From NCBI GenBank assembly GCA_029959085.1, contig JARWIR010000027.1, positions 1,550,001 to 1,614,000 on the forward strand: a stretch of DNA of 64,000 nt, given 5' to 3'. Every line of letters starts with the position of its first letter. Position 1 is the first letter of the stretch. Shown here in pieces: positions 54,279-64,000 of the stretch. The notes under the pieces were generated by a model, which worked only from the letters and a program-made list of their open reading frames with translations, was not told where the DNA came from and searched no databases. The position numbers and the translations under genes are program-made. Origin of the DNA: Nemophila menziesii. Its lineage: Eukaryota > Streptophyta > Magnoliopsida > Boraginales > Hydrophyllaceae.

Positions 54279-57200
54279 CTATTCAGCTTCAAGGAGGTAC
54301 ATGACCTCCCCCGGATGTGGATCAATTCTGCGATTGGTATCCTCGCCTACATGGTACGGTTTTAGACGATGCCCATTCACCATGAAGGTGCGTTGCTCGT
54401 CTGGATTCTCTATCTCTATCGCCCCATGAGGTGTAACTTTGGTCACCACGAACGGACCAGACCACTTTGATCTCAACTTGCCCGGATAGTTGCTGAACTT
54501 GGAGTTATATTTGAGGACCATCTGTCCCACTTTGAATTTCTTCTCACGAATCCGATTGTCATGCCATCTCTTCGATTTTTCTTTGTAAAGCTTGGCATTC
54601 TCATAGGCATGAAATCGAAACTCGTCAAGTTCATTCAACTTCATCATACGATTCTCCGCAGCTAAGGTTGGATCCATATTCATCTCCGCAATTGCCCAAT
54701 AGGCACCCATTTCAAGCTCAAGAGGTAAGTGACAAGCCTTACCATACACAATACAATACGGAGATGCACCCACATGCGTCTTGAACGCAGTACGATATGC
54801 CCACAACGCATCATCTAATTTCATTGACCAATCCTTGCGTGTGGAACCAACTGTCTTCTCAAGAATGGATTTGATCTCTCGATTAGAGACCTCAGCTTGA
54901 CCATTGGCTTGTGGATGATACGCGGTAGATACACGATGTCTCACACCATACTTCTCTAGAACTTTCTTCAGATATTTGTTCACAAAGTGTGAACCTCCAT
55001 CACTGATTATAACTCGAGGTGTACCATGTCTAGTGAAGATGTGTGACTTCAAGAATTTAATCACTACTCGCGAATCGTTAGTTGGTAGAGCTACAGCCTC
55101 TACCCATTTAGACACGTAATCAACAGCTAGTAGGATGTACAGGTTTCCGTTAGAAGGCACAAAAGGACCCATGAAATCAATACCCCATACATCGAATATC
55201 TCAACTTCCAAAACATTATTACGCGGCATCTCATCTCTCTTAGATATATTACCAGTAAACTGGCATCTGTGACATTTCTTGACATACTCATGACAATCCT
55301 TATGTAAAGTGGGCCAATAAAAACCGGATTGTAGTACCTTTGCAGCTGTTCGGTCTCCTTTGAAGTGCCCTCCGTATGGTGAATCATGACAACCCATAAT
55401 AATGGATAGAATATCTTTATCTGGGATGCATCTCCTCACCATCTGATCACTGCATACTTTGTAGAGGAAAGGATCCTCCCAAAAGAACTGTTTAGCACGG
55501 TGGGCTAGTCTCTTTTTCTCTTGTGAAGTAGCTCCTTGAGGAAAAGAACCACTTACAATAAGATTTGCAATATCCGCATACCAAGGAGTTTCTAATGAAT
55601 AAACTGAAAACAAACTCTCGTCAGGAAACTCTTCTCTAACCAACTCAGGCCCTCCATTAGATTCAGAACCTTCAAGACGTGACAAATGATCAGCGACCTG
55701 ATTATCACAACCCTTTCGATCCCGAATCTCTAAATCAAACTCTTGCAACATTAAAACCCATCTAATCAACCTTGGCTTTGCATCTTTCTTCTCCATAAGG
55801 TATTTAATCGCAGAATGGTCAGTAAAGACAACAACTTTCGCCCCAAGAAGATAGGAACGAAATTTGTCGAATGCATATACTACTGCTAGTAATTCCTTCT
55901 CAGTTACGGTATAATTCACTTGAGCACTTGTAAAGACCTTACTAGCATAGTAGATGGAATGAAATACCTTTTCTTTTCTTTGACCCAGAACAGCACCCAT
56001 CGCAAGATCACTAGCATCACACATAACTTCGAACGGAATCTTCCAATCAGGAGGTAATACAATAGGTGCAGCAATAAGCTTTTCCTTAATCTCGTTGAAT
56101 GCCTTTATGCAAGCTTCATCAAAAAGGAATTTGGTGTCCTTTTCGAGTAAGTTGCACAACGGCTTAGAGATTTTGGAAAAGTCCTTGATAAAACGTCGGT
56201 AGAAACCAGCATGACCCAAGAAGCTTCTTACCCCTTTAACAGAAATAGGAGGGGGAAGAGTCTTGATTACCTCAATCTTTGCACGATCAACTTCCAAACC
56301 AGCACTTGAAACCTTGTGACCCAACACTATACCCTCTCGAACCATAAAGTGACATTTCTCCCAGTTCAAAACCAAGTCAGTCTCCTTGCATCTAATCAAT
56401 ACCTTCTCCAAGTTCCGTAAACACTCCTCAAAGTTATCACCAAACACAGAAAAGTCATCCATAAATACCTCAAGGAAGTCATCAATCATGTCCTAGAAAA
56501 TTGCCATCATACATCTTTGAAAAGTAGCTGGTGCATTACATAATCCAAATGGCATCCTTCGGAAGGCAAAGGTACCAAAAGGACATGTAAAGGTTGTCTT
56601 GTGTTGGTCTTTTGGATCTACATAAATCTGATTGTATCCTGAATATCCATCCAAAAAGCAATAATATTCTCTACCAGCTAGCTTGTCTAACATCTGATCG
56701 ATAAACGGAAGAGGGAAGTGATCTTTTCTGGTGGCCTTGTTCAACTTCCGATAATCCATACACACTCTCCAACCAACAACGGTCCTTGAGGGAATGGCTT
56801 CATTTTGCTCGTTCAAGATGGTAGTAATTCCACCCTTCTTTGGTACGCATTGAACTGGACTCACCCATTCGCTGCTAGCTATGGGATAAATGATTCCCGC
56901 ATCTAGCAACTTGATAACCTCTTTCTTCACTACTTCCTTCATAGCTGGCATCAATCTTCTTTGTCCTTCAACTGAGCGCGCGTTTTCATCGTCTAGAATG
57001 ATTTTTTTGTTGGTAATAGGAAGGACTAATACCTTTGATGTCAGCAATAGTCCAACCAATCGCCTCTTTGTTAGCTCTTAGTATGCGCAACAGTTTGTCT
57101 TCTTGAGGACCTGTTAAAGTAGCTGAAACAATAACAGGTAAAGTGTTGTTAGTACCTAAATACGCATACCTCAAGTGTGATGGAAGCGGCTTTTCTTCTA

Positions 57201-59758
57201 GTTGTGGGGGAGATTCGATAGATGGTTTCTTTTTAGATACTATCTCCCCAGGCTCTCGGAATGGCTCATAGGCGAGATGCCTATGTTTCATTATCCCGGA
57301 ATTCAAAGCAGCTACAGTCTCGGTCAGTTCTTCCATCAATTCCGGTAAGTCAAGTGTTAGGGCTGCTCGCAAGATATCATTAAAATTCATACAGTCAAAC
57401 GTTTCTTGCGTAGCTAAATCAAGTATATCCATGCGGAAACACTCTTCAGGAATATCTGGAAACTTCATGGCCCTAAACACGTTGAACTTTACCGTCTCGT
57501 CTTGGATTCGCATAGTTAATTCGCCGTTTTCTACATCAATAACAGTACGCCCCGTGGCTAGGAATGGTCGACCCAAGATGATGGGGACATTCCTATCCGC
57601 GTCGTATTCAAGAATAACGAAATCAACTGGAAAGATTAGCGTACCTGCCTTGACGAGGACATCTTCAATTCGTCCCTCTGGATGAGCGAGGGATCTATCA
57701 GCCATTTGTGAGATCATGGAAGTTGGTCTAGCGTTTCCTATCTTCAATTTTTCGAAAATTGACTTGGGCATCAAATTGATACTCGCACCCAAATCACACA
57801 AAGCTTTTCCTTGCCACTCATTACCAATAGAAATAGGAATCGTGAAACTCCCAGGATCAAGTAGTTTAGGTGGCAACTTACTTTGGCATATAGCGCTGCA
57901 TTCTTCTGGCAATCCTATCATCTCATTCTCACGGTATGGTCTCTTGTTGGTAATGGCTCTTTTCAGGAATTTAACGTACTTCGGAACATCGCGTATAGCA
58001 TCTAAGAACGGAACGTTAATATTGAGACCACGTACCATATTCAAGAACTTCTGATATTCGGCCATGTCTCCTTTCTTCTGAACTCTTGAGGGAAAAGGTG
58101 GAGGAGGACGGGTTTCTGTGACATCTTTGGATTTTGGCTTCTCCGGAATTTTCTCCACTTCAATTATCTCAGGCTCATCTTCTTTTTCTTCCACCTCTTT
58201 TGCCGGTTTCTCTTTCACAGTGGTTTCTTTTTCTTTCATTACAGGAAAAGGAGGTGGAGCGAGCTTCTTACCACTTCGAAGTGTTACTGCATTACATTCT
58301 TCTCTCTGCTTAGGTTCTTCAGTATCACTCGGTAGTTGTCCTTGCTGACGTTGATTTAATTGCTTGTTTATCTGAGCCATTTGTGTTTCCATCATCTTAA
58401 GTGTTGCCGTGGTAGACTGTTGAATGCTGATTAGTGTTGTCAAGGTTTGTTGAACATCTAGAGCACCTTCTTGAGGTTGAGCAGGTAAAGCTTTTTTGGT
58501 TCATGGTTTCAGTATAAGCATCTTGAGGAGGTTGTCTCTGAGCTTGATATCCGTATGTTTGTCCACCTTGATAGTTGTTCTGAGGTCTTGGTTGAAAGTT
58601 GTTTCCTTGGGGGCGTGGTTGATATGCATAAGTTGGATTAGCAGCCCCATTTGGATTTGAATATTGGAAACCCGGATGGTTTCTGTTAGGTTGATAGCCT
58701 TGACCACTTGAATTATAATTTCCTCGGTTGGATATGAACATTACGGATTCTGGATTGTTTTGACAGGTCTCCCAATCATGATCTTGTGTACCGCAGTTAG
58801 AACATCCATAAACTTCTTGTGTAACATTAACATCTGCTCTTCTACCAGTAGCACCTTTTGTAACAGCTAGAGTAAGCTGTTTCAGTTGTTGTTCGAGTTT
58901 GTTTTCCATGGCGGTGAATTTTTCTTCAATTGACGCAGTATTTCCACCTCGAACAGGTGTTCTTACAGTGTTCCAACCAAGTTCATTTGTTACAGTTCTA
59001 TTCAAAATAATCTTCGCATGAACTGGTTGTACCTGTAGGAATCCACCACCACAAAGCAAGTCTAGATCCTTTCTTGAAGAGCCATCAAGTCCTCGGTAAA
59101 ATATCTTCATCTGTTGAACTTCTGTGAGGCCATGATCAGGGACTCTTCGTAAGCAAATCTGAAATCTCTTCCAACTTCTACCCAAAGTCTCGTCTTCCTC
59201 TTGTTTGAATGAGGTTAGTTCAACTTGCGCATCTAATCTCATATTCGTTGGGTAGTATCTATCGAAGAACGCGGTTTGTAATGCGTCCCATGTTGTAATT
59301 GTTCCGGGTTCTTGCGACTCATGCCACTCACTTGCTCCATCAATAACGAAGAATCTAAAATTAGCAAAATACATTTGCTCCTTAGTTACTCCTTGCGTAA
59401 TATACGAATCGCAAATTTGCATGAACTTCTGTACAGCACGGATCGGATCTTCACTGGGTGTACCTCGGTAATTGCCATAACTTTGAAACTGAGATAGCAT
59501 ACCAGGATCGGGTCTGAATCTCTCGACATTAATATTTGCAGGGCCAATTCCGAGGGGAGGAGCTCGAAACGGAGCTTCTGCAGGGCCATTGGCGAACCAC
59601 GGATCATTGTTTCGAGGAGCAGCTGGGTTGAGTTGACCAGCCATTGTTTCTCTTGCTAATTGCTCCTCTGACTCTTTTGCTTTAGCGTCTCTCTTTCTTT
59701 TGCTTGCTTCACGAACTAGGCTTTCGGGATTTGCAAGAATCACGATATCTTCACGCAT
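54279..59758 (-). pseudogene. gag-pol: Gag-pol polyprotein of element F, three lesions
   Basis: Starts at ATG 59,758 (MREDIVILANPESLV). Gag with CCHC knuckle runs to about 58,500; protease (CDLGASINLMPKSIF) lies at about 57,800. Reverse transcriptase follows (57,000-56,300; FMDDFSVFG near 56,460), then RNase H, the integrase zinc finger, DDE core and GPF tail ([11 protein letters not shown]), ending at 54,279. Lesions relative to G: an extra base in an A run (T run 58,492-58,497), another in an A run (57,002-57,008) and a TAG at 56,493-56,495 in place of Trp. Where G has its three stops, F is open. The frame from 56,489 to 54,279 is intact for 736 codons. Confidence 0.9.
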
Positions 59759-59878
59759 AAACCAAAACCTATAAACCTGAGAAAGAAAGAAAACCCAAAG
59801 CGTAAAACTGAAAAATAAAACTAAAACTAAACTAACAATTAAACTACTAAAGATTAATACCGGGGTCACACGCTACCG

Positions 59879-59896
59879 TCCCCGGCAGCGGCGCCA
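59879..59896 (-). promoter_or_regulatory. Primer binding site, tRNA-Asp type (F)
   Basis: Minus strand TGGCGCCGCTGCCGGGGA, six bases inside the 5' LTR. Confidence 0.85.
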
Positions 59897-59902
59897 AAAA
59901 CT

Positions 59903-61656
59903 TGGTGGGTCCTGGGGTGTTATAAAATTAAGTGAAAAATAGAGGAACCACTTAACCGCAAGTGTACGGTTGTCCCAAGTAATATATGATAAACAAGTTC
60001 GTTCTCAGGGACGGATTAGGTTCAACCCAAATATTAATCAGATAGTAGAGATAATTGCTAAACAGAAAATAAAAGATAATAATTTTTGTTTGGTTTTTGT
60101 AAATTAAAAGATGCAAATAAAGTAAAGACCAAGATTAACTAAACAGAAAAGAAATAAAGCAAATAAAAGACTAACTTCAGATAAGAGAGATATACTTGAT
60201 CCTCGCAAAGGAATCCACCTAATCAATGTAATCTATGCTATGTTTAAGGGCAGAATTGGAATTATAATATTAGTCAGGACTCTAATATCTCCTAGCCCCC
60301 TGTCGGGTGGACCTAGAAGCTATCCTAAAGTATCATAAACACCTGTATGGTCGAATATGGCTCTTCGGATGATATGATTTTACCTCTTTGGCTATGTAAC
60401 TAGTTAAGCCTGTCGGTCAATAACGGACATTACACGGGTATTACCTAGATCTGTATTCAAACCCCCCTGTCGGATGATCCATACGCCACTATATGGAATA
60501 GCCCAAATACTAACAGCTAATTCTAGTTGTTCCTAAAAGAATTAGTAATGAAAACAAAGTAATATCCAATACCTAAAACTCAATTCAATTTAAATCTAAC
60601 AATCCCAAATTCAAAACATAGAAAACATTAATTAAGGTTCATCCCTTTTATGCGATTCTCAAGTATAAAGAAATTTAGCTCATGATGAAATTAAAAACTA
60701 ACATTAAATAAAAGGAATTCATGTTCAAATACAAAAGATAAATGAAAAACCTAAAGGGTAGAATGACTATGGATGGAAGAACAGGATTCCTCCAGCTTCT
60801 AGCTTCTTCTCTCCTTCGTGCTCTGACTTGAAAACCTTAAGCCTCTTGTTAATTCTCTGAAGTGTGTGAAAGTAGGAGGTTAAGGGGTGTATTTATAGGT
60901 GTTGGAGGAGTCTAGGTCGAATTTTGCTTGGAGTGGAAGACAAGTCAAAGACTCTCAGATTCGTAGCTCTTTAGAAGGTAAGATTCTGCTGATTTGATTT
61001 GATCATATCTTTTTCAATACTTATCCGTTTGAGAAGTTCCAATATATGAAACTGCTTGTCTTGGAAAGCTCTTTCTATTGGTGCAGACCATTCGTCCAGA
61101 ATCCATGCCAATCTTTTATTATGATTTAATTCCTAAAACGTGGCTGAATTTCAGATTTCAAAAGGCAGCTTTATCTTTTCCTCCTTTAAATAAATCTTTA
61201 CCAAATCTTCTTATTTCCATGTAAATCTTCTTTCCTTTCATCTTTATCTTGACTTGGCCTCTAAGTAATTACCATTTATCTTTAAAAGTTTCACATTAAA
61301 TAAATAATTAAACCGCATATGCTTAAAAAGAATAAATCAAGAAATCAAGAAATCAAAATAGGAAAGTGTACTCTAAAAATAGAAACTCGACTAGAAATCA
61401 TTTCCTAACACTCTAAAATACATTAAGACTCTATTATCACTTTTTCTCCTTGGATTGGTCTTTCAAGAACCTATTAACTTTGCATTAAAAACAGTCAAAT
61501 TTATGCACAAAAGCTCAGATTCTGCAAATAGTTAATTTCCAAGGGGAGAAAGTGCAATATGATCAAATAGGCCTAAAAGTCTAACAAACAAGTCATTTAT
61601 TCACCTAAAAGGATGTCTCCAAAGGGCTAATAATTAGAACAAATCGGGAGACATCA
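59903..61656 (-). repeat. 5' LTR of element F
   Basis: 1,754 bp, same length as the 3' LTR; TATAAATA on the minus strand at 60,890-60,897. Followed on the right by GACGG. Confidence 0.94.
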
Positions 61657-63078
61657 GACGGCCACCACCACACTACGTCGAAACTCACATTTACGAAGCT
61701 CGCGTAGCTTTTAGAACCACCACCGGATCACGACGATGACCACCACTCTCCGTCGAAACTCATCTTATACGAAATTCACCTGTTCTTTTCGAACCACCAC
61801 AGAACCACAACGACGACCACCACCACGCTCTGTCGAAACTCGTCTCTAGCGAAGCTCGCCTGAGATTTTCAAACCACCACCACTACCAACTCACTTCAAT
61901 TTGAATTAATGTAATATGAATTTGTATTATTCGGTTGTAGATTTTAACGTAATATTTGGATGGAAAGAATTTGGGATTAGAGTTAATTTTGGAGAATTTT
62001 TTTCGTTATTGTTTCTTTATAAAAATTTGTAGTTTTCATTTATTTTTTAAAAAACTATATTAATAGGATACAAAGAGTAATGTATTTTTTTAAATATGAT
62101 AGAAAAATTGGGTGGTAACACCTTTAATTACTCACCATCATGGTTCATGGTTCTAAAAGGAGTTAGGCGTTACTAGGGCGGTCGACCACCTTCGAGCACC
62201 TAGATGGCTAGGCGGCCCAATAATCGGAATTTAAGCTGTTCTTACCTAGACGGTTTTTATGTTACACTAAATATATATTACATTTACATTGAATTGACTA
62301 TTATTTACATCCTAATATATACTTAAATTAGATCAATTTAACATATGAATATATATACTTAACCTAAAAAATGACCAATTCAATAAATCTATATTTGAAA
62401 TTTGAAAAATCATACCTTTATCGTTTTCTCACACGTTCAAACTCTAACTTAATTAATTTTTTCTTTATTTCTTTTGCTTATGAGTTGGGTTGTATTAGAT
62501 TGATTTAGGTATTTATTGGCTAGCATGCTAGGTAGTGTTCGATTTGGAGGACCCATTAATCAGTTGGAGAGATTATTAATTTTTTCATAGACGAACCTTG
62601 AGCCACCTTTAATAGAAAGTCTAGGCGGATCGTATTTTAAATCTCCTATACGTCATTCTTTTTTTTTCTTTGATGTCTGGGTGTCCAGACCATCTTACGC
62701 GTATCACGACTATTTCTATAAAAAAATATACACATCTTCTCATGCATACTTTCACTTAATCAGAAGTAGGTTACTCATGTTCTGTTCTTAAAATAAAGAC
62801 GTCTATAATTTTAGAACACTGCTCACCATATTATATAAAATAAACTATCCTTATAACCTTTTTTTAGCAGCGAATTCTAACATGTAAATAGGTCCCATGG
62901 TCGGTCGGTGAACAAAATTATACATTTTTTTTAGACAACCAAACAAAAACAAATTATATATTGGCGCTTGGCGTTGCAACGTTAGTAATATTAATTAGCA
63001 AATTCCAACTGCTTTTCACTTTTATATACTCTCCTAGGCTCCCGTAGCTTTTCAATCTAGATCTCTTCCACAGATTAC

Positions 63079-63649
63079 ATGTCTGAAGCACCAAAGTCAA
63101 CTGATTATCAGTGTATTGAAGAAACAAACAAGAAGGCTCTTGAGTTCATAGAAGATGTGACAGCAAACGCTGATGAGGTTCAAAAGAGAGTTCTTACTGA
63201 AATCTTGTCAAAAAATTCTCATGTTGAGTATCTAAAACGTTTTGGCCTTAACGGTCAAGTTGATAGAGAAACTTTTAAGAAAATCATGCCCGTGATCACT
63301 TATGAAGATATTCAATCTGATATCAAACGTATCGCTAATGGTGATAAATCTCCTATCCTTTGCTCACAACCCATTTCTAAGTTCTTGGCAAGGTAAATTG
63401 ATAAATAAATAATAAAACTCTTCTTATGTATATCAATTTTTTTACTCCCATGACTATAGTGATAGAGAGACACGTGGTGGAAATAGAAGAGGTGTTGAAA
63501 GTTTAAAGCTTAAGAATGATAGGTTTAGTGGACGAGGTGGTAGAGGTGGTGGAAGAGGTGGTGGAAGAGGAAGAGGTGGTGGAGGAAGAGGAAGAGGTGG
63601 TGGAGGAAGGGGAAGAGGTGGTGGAAGAGGTGGAGGTGGAAGGTGGTGA
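63079..63649 (+). pseudogene. Truncated GH3 duplicate fused to an RGG-repeat exon
   Basis: 63,079-63,392 duplicates GH3 exon 1 with two residue changes (Ala to Ser near residue 51, Glu to Gln near residue 79) and keeps the GT donor. Homology to GH3 ends at 63,457. Directly after, TATAG makes a plausible acceptor (AG at 63,458-63,459), and the DNA from 63,460 encodes an Arg/Gly-rich tail (starting DRETRGGNRRG, then GRGG repeats) up to TGA 63,647-63,649. 314 + 190 bp is a multiple of three and the frame is open, so splicing would give 167 residues. There is no GH3 catalytic part. RGG tails commonly bind RNA; the donor gene is not recognised. It could equally be a dead fragment. The leader has lost 295 bp compared with the complete gene. 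Confidence 0.55.
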
Positions 63650-64000
63650 AAGAAGATGATATGACGTGTAGTATGGTTTTTTTGTTAAAGAGGTTGAGTT
63701 ATAGTTTGTAACTTTTGGCACATTTACTATGAAATTTTGTCTTGTATTTTTACCTTATATTAAAACGTATAATGGAAGTTAAATTATTTGATTTAAATTC
63801 GTGATGAATGAATGTTAAATTATATCAAGCATTATTTCACATATATAAACAACTTGAGCATTCTGCAAAATATTAATGGGTAAGAAAGCATTATTAAACT
63901 ATACAGAAACAAATATGTTTCATTTTTAAGATCGATTTTACAAAAATAGAATTCTCAAACTAAGGCCCTCCATTTCCAATATATTCTCAACCCATAAAAA
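63650..64000. other. AT-rich sequence to window end, no gene seen
   Basis: Possible 3' untranslated sequence of the RGG exon at first (GTTTGTAACTTTT region), then AT-rich DNA without a supported frame. Confidence 0.35.

Larger units (their letters stand above)
49644..61656 (-). mobile_element. Element F: very young Athila-like LTR retrotransposon
   Basis: 12,013 bp on the minus strand with equal-length 1,754-bp LTRs (49,644-51,397 and 59,903-61,656) that differ at about three positions by eye, a perfect target duplication and an empty site in the duplicate locus. Order in element sense: 5' LTR, primer site 59,879-59,896, gag-pol 59,758-54,279, palindromic array, small ORF 53,329-52,874, 3' noncoding region, PPT, 3' LTR. 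It is the same family as G. Gag-pol carries two +1 frameshifts in A runs and one nonsense codon, odd for so young a copy. Confidence 0.95.
47260..63457 (+). repeat. Segmental duplication, copy 2 (split by element F)
   Basis: 47,260-49,643 matches 37,986-40,340 and 61,657-63,457 matches 40,338-42,460. F and its GACGG duplication fall within the minisatellite. Homology stops at 63,457, inside the former GH3 intron 1, before the place where copy 1 has its MULE. Confidence 0.88.

Noticed and set aside
58492..58497. A-run as a programmed +1 frameshift site between gag and pol in F
   Set aside because: Element G has no extra base here and reads gag-pol in one frame, so a mutation or assembly error is simpler.
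63503..63721. Ser/Thr-rich minus-strand frame
   Set aside because: It is the complement of the Arg/Gly (AGA/GGT) repeat; low complexity creates the open frame.

Overview
The window is nuclear DNA of a flowering plant, most likely a eudicot. The evidence is nested LTR retrotransposons with plant tRNA-Asp-type primer sites, Athila-like reverse transcriptase, an intron-containing GH3 auxin/jasmonate-conjugation gene, a LINE tail and MULE/MITE elements. I cannot name the species. There is no bacterial-style gene organisation, tRNA, rRNA or CRISPR array.

Region 1-37,431 is a retrotransposon nest. A minus-strand non-autonomous Athila-like element (B, LTRs at 3,350-4,826 and 22,696-24,225) is joined through a shared LTR to a second truncated copy (A, 372-3,342). 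A plus-strand autonomous-type element (G, 6,092-17,169) is inserted in B with a perfect 5-bp target duplication (ACTAT). Beyond B lie a relic LTR with an initiator-tRNA-Met primer site (24,226-24,720) and a LINE zinc-finger/RNase H tail. The tail is split by a young non-autonomous element of a third family (D, 25,386-32,604, target duplication CCCTT). A degraded minus-strand copy (E, 33,173-37,431) follows; its LTR carries a solo LTR (34,921-36,689, target duplication CATGT).

Region 37,432-64,000 holds a tandem segmental duplication. Copy 1 (37,986-42,460) leads into a complete three-exon GH3 gene (42,082-45,301) whose first intron carries a 1.16-kb MULE with about 415-bp inverted arms. Copy 2 (47,260-49,643 plus 61,657-63,457) is split by a very young 12.0-kb minus-strand Athila-like element (F, 49,644-61,656, target duplication GACGG). 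It retains only GH3 exon 1, followed by an RGG-repeat exon that could splice in frame to give a chimeric 167-residue protein.

The most interesting signal is the shared architecture of three Athila-like families (G/F/E, A/B, D). Downstream of ORF1 each has the same series: a PPT-like motif (consensus TTGAGTTTGGGGT), an array of short GC-rich palindromes, a second PPT-like motif just before a small ORF, a third behind a stem-loop, a fourth, then a fifth that is the PPT beside the 3' LTR. The two non-autonomous families (A/B and D) lack reverse transcriptase, RNase H and the integrase core, yet keep a conserved integrase-type GPF tail fused to gag-protease (A/B) or to a coiled-coil/acidic protein (D). 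D has an intact ORF and near-identical LTRs, so this design appears to have been mobile recently. All divergence counts are by eye.
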